Below are positions 46,267 to 59,349 of a DNA stretch of 64,000 nt, one piece after another. Positions within the stretch are counted from its first letter, which is position 1. The number at the start of each line of letters is the position of its first letter. Source of the DNA: Tolypeutes matacus (Eukaryota; Chordata; Mammalia; Cingulata; Chlamyphoridae); the NCBI GenBank assembly GCA_026826555.1, contig JAKSZT010020895.1, positions 3,143,320 to 3,207,319 of the forward strand, in the 5' to 3' direction. Below the pieces are notes generated by a model that was not told the DNA's origin, searched no databases, and saw only the letters and a program-made list of their open reading frames with translations. A program made the position numbers and the translations under genes.

Positions 46267-47190
46267 ATAAGGGATAATCTTAACAGATTTGACTTAAAAG
46301 CCTAAGGTTTCATGTTTCTTCCAATCATTAATTCTGTGACTGTTATAAGGTACTAGTTTGTATTTATAGATTCCTTTTTCTATTACTCATTACACACATG
46401 CACATATACACATATGTATTTATATGTATATACATATAAATATATATTTATTTTTACTAAGCCAGCATTTTATTTGGCTAGTGGTATAGTGACCCTCAGT
46501 TCATTCCAATGGTATCAGATGTTCTTGTCTATATATATGCTTGTGATATCAACTAATGTCATTTCATCCTACATATGATAGTATTAGAAAGATCCCTGGG
46601 TATTCTGGGAATCTAGACATTTCCTACTACCTCATTATTTAACCTGTAACCATATTTATCATGAATAACCAGGATAATTATCACACTCATCATGTTTGCT
46701 ATTTCTGGATAATGTAGTATATAGTAAGCCAAATCAATAAGGATATAAGGTCCTTCCTTCTTTTATTGTAAAATGAGCTGCTTTTTCATATTCGATTTAG
46801 TGGAGCTCCTTGTAGTAGTGGTTAAAGTAAATAGTAATACACAAATTGTATTGCTGACAGAAGCACTGTGGGAAGAAAAGCAAATGCATATTAGTATATG
46901 TATATTCTCTACTGAGTACAAAAAAAAATGCCCCACCACAAAGAATGGTATGTAAGAATTAGCAATTTGATGTTAGGTAGCTGGTTGTTCTCTCTAGTTC
47001 ATTTTTCTCTTTTATTGGCAGGTTTAATAATGAAGGGCTCTAGTAGCCAGATAGCCCTTAGAAAACTCATTCTTAAAGTTCATCCTTGCCACCATAGTCA
47101 CATTATTTATAAACCTATTAATCAAATGTTGAAGGAAATCATTGATGAAAACTGCAGGGTTTTCATTGAATGTATCACCTTGTCAAGTTG

Positions 47191-47951
47191 ATTATTATAA
47201 ATCTCCTGTCCAGAAGGGTACTTTGTTGAAAAATTCATGTAGGACACAAATATCTAAATATGTTGGTTCCTTTGCAAATAATTCATTTGCGTATACCACT
47301 TGAGTTTATGGCATATAAAATATATCTTCCTTATTTTGATGAGGGTCATTCCTGAGTGGGATGTAATATTCTGTAGTTTACTGATCGCTAATTATATTAT
47401 AAAATGAGAAATATCTATAAATAAGGCTTATGTTTTCTTCTTCTGTAACTGATCATTGCAAAATGATCATGATATTTATATTATGTATGTAGCGAAATTT
47501 TAGAATCTTTCTTAAATAGACTCTTGCCTTTTCATAGAAAATGTTCTTGTTCTGTAAACTGGTTCAAATCTGTGTTTGGAGAGTCCATGATGCTCCTGAT
47601 AATCCAAGACAGGCAACTGATCACAAAACTTAAATTTATCATGATTATTATTATTATACAATAAGAATTATCTAAGGGTGTCACCCATTTATTTCCATCC
47701 TAGGTATTTCACTATTTATTATCTGTGTATTGCCTCTTTTATTACCAATCTTGACTTCTGGAAGTTTTGCTATTATTGGCATCATCATTCCAAGATTTAG
47801 GGACACCATTTCAACAGCAGTATCTCTGAGTTTCATCAACAATCTTCCTCAGTTTAAAAAAAAAAAAGAAAAAAACTAGTGTTACTAGTTTCTATGCACT
47901 GCTGTAGTCAGTGAATTCCAAAAATATCTGTGTTATTTCAGCTATGAACTT
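47191..47951. other. Unassigned AT-rich sequence
   Basis: No gene or nameable repeat was seen. Confidence 0.45.
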
Positions 47952-48593
47952 TTTTATTAGTCAGTCAAAGGGGTGCTGATGCAAAGTACCAGAAATCTGC
48001 TGGCTTTTATAAAGGATATTTATTTAGTGTAAAAGCTTACAATTACAGGGCCCAAAGAGTCCAATTCAAGGTTGGTTTCTCACCCAAAGTCATTTGCCAC
48101 GTGTTGAAGAAAGATATCTGCAAAGGTTCAGCCTTCCTCTTTCCTTTTATGACTCAGTAGGCCTGACTCCTTCTGGTCTTAGCTGTAGGCTGGAGGGCTC
48201 ATTTCTTTCCAGACCTTCTCAGCTTCTCAGGGCTCTGGTCTCTTCAGCTACAAACTATCAGCTGAATGGCTCATCTCTCTTCCTGGGGCCACAGGATCAA
48301 AGCTTTCTTCTCTTCTGTGTCTCTGGAGCTCTCTCTTTCTTCCATGTATCTTCTCCTGCGTGTTCTCTTGAGTGAGTGTCCATTTATATAGCCTACCAAG
48401 GGTGCAGGGACTCAACCCTGACCATGCCCTAATTATATGGCTGAATTAAAGCCCTAATCTTTATTTAATCAAATAAATGTAAAACCTTTGAATTTAATAC
48501 AATCAAAGGGTATCTTACCCAGAGGAAGAGATCAGTTTACATACATAATCAATATCTCTTTTTGGGATTCATAAATAATATCAAACTGACACA
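47952..48593 (-). repeat. 3' LTR of MaLR-like element
   Basis: Plus-strand 'ttattagtcagtcaaagggg' to 'caaactgacaca'. It pairs with 50155-50816 block by block. Confidence 0.85.
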
Positions 48594-50154
48594 CTCTACC
48601 CTCTGAATTTCAAAATGACATTACAATATTAAAAAAAAAACAAAACTTTATTTCAGTTACCAATAAGTACAAAAATCACATCACAGTTATTTATAGAAAT
48701 ACAATTTGTCTTGGGGCAAAGTCCCCTCTGGCTGTAGACCTGTGAAACATACAAAACAATTTATCTGCTTCCAATAAACAAAGGGAGAGGCAGAGGATAA
48801 ATATTTTCATTACTATAAGGAGAATTCGGAGGGAAATGTGAGTCACGGTTCTCCTACAGTTCCAAAAACCTGCAGGACATACTCCATTTGATGTCAAATT
48901 TTGAGAGTCATTCTTAAGATGATGGTTTCTTCTCCCTGGGGACTTGTGGGGGGCCACCCTTTCCACAGGCTTGCCCAATGACCATTTCCTTGGTCTACCT
49001 TCATCAAGAATCTGGATGGCGACCAAGCTCTATACTCACACTCCAAAAATATTGGGGTCATGGCCACTCCTTCCCCAATCTCTAGGCCTCAACGCATTTG
49101 TACAGTGAGGTGGCAGCAACAAGCTCTCTAATCTCTGGAGTACAGGCCTAATCTTCTCAGAAGAGTGAGGTGGTGACCTGGACTTCCCTAATGTATGGGG
49201 GATGGGCCCACTGTTCTCAGAGAACTGGGGTGTTGACCTCACTCTCCCCAACCTTTGGGGGAAGTGCTTCACCCTCTCTGTAGCCTGGTGCAGCAAATAT
49301 TTCCCTGAACAGTGGGCTGCAACATTCATTGTCTTCAAATGCCGGGACAAGTTCACCCTCTCTGAACACATGGATGGGATTCATCTCTTGGCCCAAGGAA
49401 ATGTCTTAATTCCAGACCTCAGCTTCGATGGTTTTCTTTTTAAAGCTTTTTTCCCTTCTATCTTTCCCCTCCATGTCTCTTTCAGTCCAGGCTGACAGTG
49501 TTTTTGTTCATACAAGTGTCACAAAAAGTTTGTTGGTTTAGCATGTAGGAAGCAGGGGTCCAAGCCATCAGACAGTAAGGCTTTCCACAAGTCTTTCCTG
49601 GATAATTGTATATTCAATCTTGACTTTTACAAGTTCCAAGTTTCATTAATTCCTAAAATGAGGCATTATCGTTTGGGAGGACTGACTTCCACAGGCTTGG
49701 AATTTCTGGAATCAGTTTCTGGTTTCTTTCTGCCAACAATTCAATTCTCAGTTTATCTCTGTTGTCTAGCATTTTACTGTACGCTGCAAGGAGAAGGCTG
49801 CCACATTCTGAGTTTACTTTGGAAAGTTCTTCAGCTAAATGTCCAGGTTCACCATTTTCAAATTCTGCTTTTCCATATAATATCAGGAGACAATCTTGCT
49901 AAGTTGTTGCTACTTTAAAGCACTGATTGCCTTTCCTCAAGTTTCCAACCACATTTTCATCATTTCCTTCTAAGTCCTTATCAAAAGTCTATTTAGTGTC
50001 CATATCCCTACCAATAGTCTCTTCAAAGAAATCTAGACCTTTTCTATAAAACATCTCATAATTTCTCCAAAAACCTCCCCTTACCCATTTATAAAATCAT
50101 TCCAGCATTTTTGGTAATTGCAAAGCCACGACCTCACATCTCAGTACCAAATTC
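48594..50154 (-). other. Internal region of MaLR-like element
   Basis: About 1.56 kb with no pol. A minus-strand open frame of 111 codons at 49036-49371 contains three 20-residue repeats; another at 48691-49026 lacks known domains. The product, if any, is unknown; MaLR elements of other mammals carry only gag-like remnants. Confidence 0.65.
49072..49290 (-). repeat. ~60-bp tandem repeat in MaLR-like internal region
   Basis: Landmarks 'ctctaatctctgg', 'ccctaatgtatgg' and 'ccccaacctttgg' start near 49125, 49185 and 49245 (period 60), with a more diverged unit near 49072 (spacing 53). On the minus strand the 60-bp units encode 20-residue repeats ending in Pro. Confidence 0.75.
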
Positions 50155-50816
50155 TGTATTAATCAGTCAAAGCGGTGCTGTTGCAAAGTAGCAAAAATCT
50201 GTTGGCTTTTATAAAGGATATTTATTTGGTGTAAAAGTTTACTGTGACATGGCCATGAAAAGTCCAACTCAAAGTACCATAAGAGGTGCTTTCTCACCAA
50301 AGTCATTTGCCTCATGTTGAAGCAAGATGGTGGGCGATGTCTGTGAGGGTTCTACCTTCCTCTTTCCTCTTAAGGTTCCATAGGCCCTGCTCCTTCTGAT
50401 ATCAGCTATAGGCTGGAGAGTTTGTTTCTTTCTGGGCCTTCTCAGCTGCTCAAGTCTTTGGTCTCTTCAGCCTCAAACTATCAGTCAAGTGACTCATTTC
50501 TCTTCCTGGGGCCACAGGATCAAAGCTCTCTTCTCTTCTGTGTCTATGGAGCTATCTCTTTCTTCCATGTATCTTCTCCTGTGTGCTCTCTTGAGTGAGT
50601 GTCTGTTTACATAGCCCACCAAGGGGGCGGGGACTCAACCCTGACCATGCCACAATGACATGGCTGAATCAAAGCCCTAGTCTTTATTTAATTAAGTAAA
50701 TGCAAAACCTTTGAATTTAATACAACCAGAAGGTATCACACCCAGAGGATCAGACCAGTTTACAAATATAATCAATATCTCTTTTTGGAATTAATAAATA
50801 ATATCAAACTTCAACA
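50155..50816 (-). repeat. 5' LTR of MaLR-like element
   Basis: Plus-strand 'tgtattaatcagtcaaagcg' to 'aacttcaaca'. On the minus strand it has a TATA-like block (plus 'tttacatagcccacc' near 50606) and AATAAA (plus 'tttatttgg' near 50221). Confidence 0.85.
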
Positions 50817-52591
50817 CCTTTCATTGGGCCTAGTCAAAAGGCAGGCGAGTAGTTTGAACATGATAAATATATTCCAATGTACCTGTCTCACCTGTCTCTT
50901 AATTCAACACTCTACTTTATTTTAAGGAATATTTGGAATTTCAAATTTTATTGTCATAGACTGCCCTTGAATGATCTGTATATTAACCACCTGATAAGCC
51001 CAGCAGAAATTATTCCATAGTGAATCCAGAACTTCTGACAAATGCCCTCATATCAATACATCCAGCTCAATGTAAAGTCATGTTTCTTATCCAGACTTGT
51101 GTCAAAATCCATGTCAACACAATTTAGCATATTTTGTTAAATTAGCAAAATCTTCTAACACTTTTCACATGTAAGGCATTTCATTCTGAGGGAGAATTTT
51201 TAATGCTCTCCATATTCCAAAAATACAGATTCTGATTTGGAGAAAATCTAGGAGTGGCAAATTTGTGGATAAAAAAGCACAAGTGAGGAATTTACAGGAT
51301 TTCTAAAAATCACATGGCTTCCTCATGACAAACTGGGGTGCTTCTGTTGGCAATGGAGGCTGGGTGTTCCTTTTAGATCCAGGTACTTGGAGTCAGCTGA
51401 AGCTACCTTGATGTCCTCATACTAATTCTCAGATCCTCACTCTTTCCCAACACTTGAAGTTTCACATAAAATATGTGAAGAGGTTATGATTTCAAATAAT
51501 GTTAAAGTTCTGAAGCCTGTGGCATCAGCTGCTTTGTCTGGATATTGGGTATGTCATCTCTGGAGTTATGAATCAATAGAGATGTTTATATAGCCATAGA
51601 TTTTGTTTTTTCTTTGTTGTTTTGTTTTGTTTGGGGATTCTCTGTCCACTCTTTTCAGGGGATATTTGTAACACTAATGCTGCATTTTTGTTGTTGTTTA
51701 AACTCTCTAATACATTTGGAAACATCCAGCTCTCCATTATTCAAGTTTACTAAACCCTTCTTGTGTTAGCAATTTAATTCTAGGTGAGCTCTAACTTGCT
51801 AATGTGTAATATGGACAACCAGTGTTTCATTATGTAATGGAGTCCATGCTGACTTCAGACCAAACTAAGTTAATTAATTTTTACAAGATTCTTATTAATT
51901 TGAGAGGCTATTATCTGGATATACTTTTTATATTAATTAAAGTTGTGAAGAACAGAATACACTTCTAGCTAGCTATCAGAAAGTTGCTTAATATAGAATA
52001 GTGAATTAAAGAATTATCAAGATAATTGAAGTCATATTTTAAGATGAGCTTTCTAGAATAATTCTCAAAACCATACTACAAAATTGAACCTCTATGGGAG
52101 AACCTCTCAGGAAGCCAGTAGGATTGCTAAAGATTTTAGTGTCATCTGTCTCTACTATTACCTACACTATCAAAATAGATGCTTCATGCTCTTCTTCTTT
52201 CCCCACTCAACCAAGTTTAGAGTTCACATTTTTTATTAATATGTCTGGTTGAAAGAACCAAAATTCCATTGAAAACCCTAGCTTCAGGGGCAACTGAAAA
52301 TATCAAGTCTCAGTGTATACATAGGCACACTTGAAGAAATTTGGAAGATGATAAATGAGTAAATAAATAATAAATATCATAAAATGTTTCCATAGTAACA
52401 ATATCCAAAAGAGAAATCTAAGCTTTCCATATTAATAAATTAATTTAAATTTTTATAATCCCCAATATTTGGATGAGGAAATTGAGAAGCTTTAGTTGTG
52501 ATAAGAGGATATCACATACAAAACCATACAAGACAGTTGTTCTATTGACACTAATGTGCTGAGTAAGCTGAATTATTTTTATCTGAATAAA
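50817..52591. other. Unassigned AT-rich sequence
   Basis: No gene or nameable repeat was seen. Confidence 0.45.
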
Positions 52592-53256
52592 GTTAGAGTT
52601 TTTAATTTGCCAACAGGCTGCTGATGAAAGAAGCAGAAATGGGTTGGCTTTTAAAAAGGGGCTTTATTTGCGGTAAAACCTTACAATTCCAGGGCTGTGA
52701 AATATCCAAATGAAGACACCATCAGAGATGCTTTCTCACCACAGTCAGCTACTATTGATACTGTTGTCTGGCCACATGGTGAAGCAAGATGGCTGCTGAT
52801 CTCTGCTGAGGTCTCTGCCTTTCCATCCAGGCTCACTGTCTCTCAGAGGCGAGCACTCAGAGCTCAGCTTGAGAAACCAGGCAGAAGCTTGTTTCTTTCC
52901 AGGCATCCCTATCAGTCTTGACTACTCTGCTTTCTTCCCAAGTTCAGCTGTAAAGCTATAAGGCATATGGTTCATCTCTCCCTGGGCCTCAACTCTTTGA
53001 GACTCTTGGGTGCTTCTCTCCTTGTAGGTCAACTGTGAGCGAAACTGTAGTCCTTTCTCTCATATTGCAAGATCAAATATGGTGGCTCTCTTTTCCTGTA
53101 TCTGTGTCTCTATTTATATCAGACCAAGAAAGAGGGTGCAGACTCAACCTGAGTCACACCTCACTGACCTAGTCCAGTTAAAAAAGCCTCACACTCACAG
53201 GAATGTATTAATTTCTTTTTGGGATTCATAAAAGAACTGCAAACTGTCACAGTTAG
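52592..53256 (-). mobile_element. MaLR-like solo LTR with 5-bp target duplication
   Basis: The LTR body is 52597-53251, with gttag on both sides (52592-52596 and 53252-53256). A 5-bp duplication is usual for ERVL/MaLR. It belongs to the same subgroup as the fragment at 1621-2174. Confidence 0.85.
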
Positions 53257-56200
53257 TTTAAGGATGGTTGTATATTATTAAATTACAGCAGGCATTGCTT
53301 AAGATAATAATGATATTTACAATGTATTAAGTACTTGAAAGGTGACAGGCATATTTGTAAACACTTTTAAAGTCTTTATAAGTCTTAATAAATAATCTCA
53401 ACTTCCTTCTAAAGTAATTACTGTTACTCTTCTTAATTTTAAAATGAGGAAAGTGACCTCTTGAGAGTTTAGCTATTTGGTCCAAGATCACTCAGAAGAG
53501 CTATACTTCCCAAGATTATGCAGAATGGTTGAGAGTAAATAAGATGCTATCAGATTTGAAGAAAACTACCTCATGCAAGCCACTGGTATCTAGGGAGTGA
53601 GGCCAGGAGAACTTAAGTCAATATTAATTGTTGAGTATCATTGTGATATTTCATTATTGTCTAGATAAAAACAGCTCAAGCTAAGAAAATGTTAAACTTA
53701 TAATAACATAGGAGTCTGATCACAAGGGTCCATGTGGTTCCTGAATAAGGAAAGGCTAGGATTTTGTACTACATATGACCCCAGTGGAAATCCTGGGAGG
53801 TAGACCTATAAGGAAAAAGTGGTTTGGCTGCATGAATAAGGAGTTTAAGAAGTTGCTAGTATTGTTGAAGTGTAAAAGGATATCTATCCATTGCTCACAA
53901 AAACAAATCTGGAAACATTTTCAGACAAGATGTCAGAGCAAAGCAATGATAATTTCAAGGCAAGGGATATTAACTTTCAAAGAACATAGGTGTTTTGAAA
54001 CTTCCATACCTTTGTTGATTAATTTAACAAATATTTTAATGAATGACTATGTAAAATACGACTGTTGGTAGACAACACTGAATAAAATGTTCTCTTTGCT
54101 CAAAAAATGCTTATAGTCCATGAAGAAAGATAGTCAAGAAAAATGAAGTTTCAGTACATTGTAAAAATTGCTACCCTATTGATAAGCATACAAATGTCAT
54201 TCCAAGATGGTTATGTGATGCATTATCAAAGGAAATGTACCAATAAATATCTATATAGATGAAATTTAAAAAATGGGCCTTGGGCTTGAGAACTTTGGCA
54301 TAGGAGACTTAAAATAAGAAAGAGGTGTAGGCCATGATGAAAACCAAAGGGCTATGATTATTTCAAAATACAAAGGTTCACTGTGACAAAAATTAGACTA
54401 ATGAAGAATAAGTAATATATGTGAGTGAGGTAACCAATTACCAACCACATATTCTATAATTATGGATGAATTCCAAGGAGTGGGTAATAGAAAGCTCAAT
54501 CCAAAGATTATAGAGTCTTAACCATAAGAGCTTAATAAAAATAAAAGTTACAGAAAGTATACCATGCATATGTATATATTACACCTAAGGCTGGCAATAT
54601 AAGAGTTGAGAGATTTTGAGTTTCTTTGGCTAGTTTGGTTTTCTTTTTTGTCCAAGAGATTTAAGATTAATTGTAAATGAGTATATGTATGCTAAATTTT
54701 TTCTGAGATATGTTATTACATAGAAAAATCCCTATCAGCCAAGAATTTTAGAAATGCTCATCAGTATTTCTGTGATAGGAACAAAGCTAAACTGTATTTC
54801 AGTATCACTGAAATTGTAATATTCCCTTGCATGTTTTATTTTGCAAGGTCCCTCCCAGGGAGGTGGTACAATGGTGTATTTGCTGGGACATAGCCCTGAT
54901 TTGAATCACTGTTGCTATATTTATTGACCATTTGTAAGTAATTTATTTTCTATGTATGTCTATGCCTCATTTTTAAAAGTAGGAGAAAAATATGCACTTA
55001 AAGGGCTGTTAAAGTCTCAGGGATAAGTAAAACATTTGCACAGTTTATAACACAAAGAAAGTGAGAATTGGTTTTATAGCATTAATTTGTATAATAAATT
55101 GAATCAATAAAGTCATCTCTTCCATGTAAAGCATAAAAGGAAGTAATAGTCATTTGATGCTTTCTATATATTTACTCATAATTCACCATGTACTTCAATC
55201 CCTTATTTTTACAACTCTTTGTGATCTTGATTCTCTTTGTCCAGAAAACTCATTTAATTGTATTTGTTATTTCCATCAGAAATCCTTCGAGGATTACCTA
55301 AAATGTTGCATACAACCTCATACGTTATGCAGATATAATACTTGAAATTTCTTTTATATAAAAATGATTCTAAATATTTGTGTCTAACTTTTTATCTGTT
55401 TTCTGAGATCTCATAGGATGGAAGTGGTGTATTCCATTATCTATTAAATGGGCAACATATACCTGCTTCCTTGCTGACATTCTAATAACGTATTTAGAAA
55501 TAAGTCAATGAATTTTCATGATAAGGTGAAAATTAGGAAGAATTTATATCTGGAAAATTCTTATTCTACTTATAGGAAGCTTCTATTGTTCATATAGGAT
55601 ACTGAACTAAGAAAAAATTATTGTATGTATAATCATTTATTTTATTATTTACAAGATGATAACTCCTAGTATTCAATATGTACTGTTACAAGTTTTTTTC
55701 TACATGGATTGTTTAATGCATGGATTTATTTTGTGAAATATATCCCAGTGCTCCCTGAATTGATATAATTTGGCATCTCCTAGAAATCCAGAGTGTGGTC
55801 TTTGGTATAATGTTTTCCAAATAAAATTGGGAGAATAATGGATATAGGGTCATATACAGGTTAAACTGAGTAAAGATAAATTCATAGGGTGTGACCAAAA
55901 GATAGCCCTATTGGACAGTTTTGTCTACGTGGAGTCCACCATAAACCTGTTGCCAGTTATCCTTTTTCACTCAAGAAATAATGTGGATCCTAATAACACA
56001 TATAACAATAACAAGCAAAGGCAATAAAAATGAAAACTACTGTGACAGCCAAAGCAGACAAAATTTATCATGTGTTTTTGAATTTAGGGATAAAATGAAT
56101 GCAAATTTAGCAATTTTTGTGAACTCACTATAATTCTCCTAAGAGAAAAAGCAGGGAACTGATATTGTATTTTGGTCAATAACAGCAATACTTGTCCTAT

Positions 56201-57547
56201 GAGCTCTTTAAATCCAAATTGGTGCAATTATCAAATTAAAATTTTATATGTGTTTTCTTCCATTTCCACTATAATTTAAGATAATTTGGGGAAAATTGTC
56301 TTTTTTAAAATCATGGTATCCCCAACACTAGTCATAAGATAATTAAATAAAGCCTAAATGAATTAACCATGATTAAAAAGCCCTTAAGCAATTCCAATAT
56401 TAACCTGAACTTCTATTCAAAAATTAACTAATCTAACAGGAGAAATATTATATGCATATTGTAATTCTATGTGTCTGAATTTTTAGGTCAGAGAGAAATA
56501 AATTTAAATCTCAGTGCTGGAAACTACCATCTCTACGACTTTGAAACATTCCCAAGTTTTATTTTACCCTGTTTCTTCACCTATAAATTAGGAATGATAA
56601 TATTCACTTTTTAAGGGGTACTGTAAGAATATCACATATGAGTCATCTAATTCAATGTGCGTCATGTAGAATATTATTAACAGATGTTACTTTGCTTCCT
56701 TACTTCTATAAACCCCAAAGTCATTTCCAGATCCCCAGATTAAATCTCAGTTATCCAGAAAATTGAACTCTTATCAGGTCATGAAAATTTCTTGCATTTT
56801 ACTTTTTTTTTTCACATACTCTGTTCTCAATCTACTTTAATTTTTTCAAAATTTTTAATCAGCCTACTGAAAAATGCCACTGACTGACCAAGGAGAATAA
56901 TAATTTTAGGCATCTCGGAAGGTTGTTGGAAGGGTTAACTGCTCAATACAAACAAAACAGCTAGTACTTGTTTGGAACACAGATACTGCTGGAAAAAAGG
57001 ATACTTCATCTTCTCTTCCTCCTCCTTTTCCTCCTTTTTCTAATTATTATCATTATTATTATAAATACTTTAAAAAATCTTAATATATATGGCTTTCTAA
57101 ACTTTTAAAACATTTATGTTTATGTTTATATTTTATTTCACCACCTAGATATTATGATTATTTGATTTCACAGAAATGCCAAGTTGAATGAAAATATCCT
57201 AATAACATTCACTTCTATTACCTGGTAATGATGAAAAGTTCAGAAGTCCACGTCTATCTTGATACTCTTTGAAATGAACAGTCTTATGTCTCTTACAAAG
57301 CAAACCACTTCTTTTCAAGCCAATAATCATTAACCCAGATTTGATGACTTCATTCAAATGAATTTGAATAAAATATTTGAATTTGCATACAATTCAGAAG
57401 CAAAATTCAGCTTTATCAAATTTATTGAGTGGAATATGGGGGTAATTTTAATATGGAAATTGAAAATGGAAAAAAAAAACTAGTGTAGTGAAGCAAACAG
57501 TATTTTGAGAGGCTATGCATAATAGAAGGCTTTAACAAGAACTTTAT
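53257..57547. other. Unassigned AT-rich intergenic sequence
   Basis: No gene, LTR or SINE was recognised. Short frames (for example 98 codons at 53775) show no domain. Confidence 0.5.
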
Positions 57548-58519
57548 TCATTTGATGCTGCTAATACTTTCATTTACCAGAATAAAGCATAGGTTTTGGA
57601 TTGTGTTCTTAAAGGCTTGCTTCACTTGCTGGTTTCTCAGAGTATATATATAAATATACTCTGAGGATTCATTATAGGAGCAACAGAAGTATTGAGAATA
57701 GCTACTCCTTTAGTCAATGAAGCCTTTTCTTTGGCCGAAGGTTTGGCATACATGAATGCAGCTTTCATAAGAGATAGAGATGATAATCATGTGAGAGGAA
57801 CAAGTGGAAAGTGCTTTTTTTTTTTCCTGACTGGCAAAAGGTAGTTTCAGGATTGACCTAGTGATGAACATGTAGGAGACAATTATTAATGCCAAAGTGA
57901 AAAGTAGAGTCACTATTGCAGAATAAAAACCAATCTCTTCTAGGAGCCACGTGTCTGAGCAGGATAAATGCAAGAGGGGGAAATAGTCACAAGCAAAGTG
58001 GTCAATGACATTGGATCCACAGTAATCTAACTGGAGGAATAGAATAACTGATTGGAAGATATTTAGAAATCTTGCCAGCCAAGCACAAAATATAAGCAGC
58101 ATACAGACTCTCTTGCTCATGATGTTTGTATAATGCAGGAATTTGCAGATGGCTACACAGCAATCATAGGACATGGCAATAAGAAGGTAAAATTCAGTTA
58201 TGCCCATGAAGATGAAGAAAAACAACTGAGCTCTACATTTGTTGTATGAAATAGTTTTCTCTCTGGTGATAATTATGCTAAGGAATTTAGGGATACAAAC
58301 AGTTGTAAATGATATTTCTAATATGGAGAAGTTCCTAAGGAAGAAATACATAGTTATCTATAGATGGGAGTCCACCAAAGTGAGAGTAATGATGGTTAAA
58401 TTTCCAGTGATGCTTAATATATATGTGATCATTAAAAAGAGAAAAATCACAATCTGAAGCTTGGGGTCATCTGATAGCCCTAGAAGAATGAAATTCCTGG
58501 GTGCTGTGTGGTTTCTCAT
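57548..58519 (-). pseudogene. Olfactory receptor pseudogene, OR6C-like (2)
   Basis: A nearly whole odorant-receptor gene. The ATG at 58519-58517 opens [19 protein letters not shown], with an NHT glycosylation site. TM1-TM2 read [16 protein letters not shown], followed by an in-frame TAG at 58358-58360. The frame is then open for 214 codons from [18 protein letters not shown] at the TM3 end (Arg of DRY is Cys), [17 protein letters not shown] in the second extracellular loop and [17 protein letters not shown] in TM6. A one-base loss near 57753 shifts the frame. After it, SVAP and a small insertion (about 57665) precede YTLRNQQVKQAF and a terminal stop at 57548-57550. One nonsense change and two indels make it a pseudogene. 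It is the best-preserved gene in the window. Confidence 0.93.
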
Positions 58520-59145
58520 TGGTGACAGATATATGCTTTTCTTTAGATCTATTGAACATAAACATGTTAAAACGAAATCATGAAGTTGTTTAAATACCCA
58601 TGATGATGAATAATTTTAAATAAAACAGCATATGTTCTTTTAGCAATCCACTTTAACTTGCTCTTTACCTGTCATTAAAATAACAACAACTTTATGAAAT
58701 AAATATTGACATATCTCTTTTGATTATATCTTATCACAGGCTATGGATAAAAAATTTTGTTGTTAACATTTAAACAAAAGCTATTACTTCTGATACTTAT
58801 TTCAAATTAAGCATCTACTTATTCTTAATATATTTAGTTCCTTTTACATAACTTATGAAAATGATGATTGAGATTTTTTTCCTTTCCTCAATATTATAAA
58901 AGAGAGTCTGAATTCTAGCATAATCTAAATATAAAGTTTGAAAGGCCTAGAGATATTATGTAATCCTAACTACACATTTTATATTGGGGAAACTCAGACC
59001 TGATAGTTTAGGAAACTTGCACAAGGTTAAACAAGTAATCACCACATAATAAATCTCACTTTAAAACACATGTGCTTATCTGTGAGAGTGTTGCTTTGGC
59101 ATTTTTTCCTAAATTACCTACTTAAGGGTTTGGTTGATACTATCA
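58520..59145. other. Unassigned sequence upstream of OR pseudogene 2
   Basis: AT-rich, with no promoter or non-coding exon that can be recognised by eye. Confidence 0.4.
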
Positions 59146-59186
59146 CACCCACCCACACACACACTCACACACGCACACACACATAC
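59146..59186. repeat. (CA)n microsatellite, interrupted
   Basis: CA/CACACACG runs with several interruptions. Confidence 0.8.
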
Positions 59187-59349
59187 AGGTGGCATCTTTC
59201 CTTTTCTGACAAAATGGACAAGAAAGGGAAACTTCTGATACTAAAATCATTGCTTAGAAAAGTTTAATTCAGAAAATGGACCAAAGGGTTTTTAAACATA
59301 TTGTTATAATAAATAAATAAGTAGATGGACAAAATAACATTTACTGTGA

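Larger units (their letters stand above)
44740..47190 (+). repeat. Inverted duplication, right arm
   Basis: Matches the reverse complement of 10186-11760. It is longer because it contains an LTR (45481-46203) and a 45-bp SINE piece (46222-46266); without them the spacing of homologous blocks agrees between arms. The left arm thus shows the state before those insertions. Confidence 0.8.
47952..50816 (-). mobile_element. Complete MaLR-like retroelement (LTR-int-LTR)
   Basis: Two LTRs of the minus-strand family (47952-48593 and 50155-50816) bracket about 1.56 kb. That is the size and layout of non-autonomous MaLR elements (ERVL-related, no pol). Beyond the 5' LTR on the minus strand comes 'gaatttggtactgagatgtg', which fits the MaLR primer-site region as I remember it. 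No intact gag-like gene is present. Flanks are T/C-rich (tttt / ccttt) and do not give a clean target duplication. Confidence 0.82.

Noticed and set aside
49202..49495. Plus-strand frame with Cys/His pairs resembling a zinc finger
   Set aside because: Spacing does not fit C2H2, and it is the antisense of the repeat-bearing minus-strand frame in a MaLR-like element.
53775..54071. 98-codon frame in unassigned sequence
   Set aside because: No domain, no neighbouring exon signals, and AT-rich composition like its surroundings.
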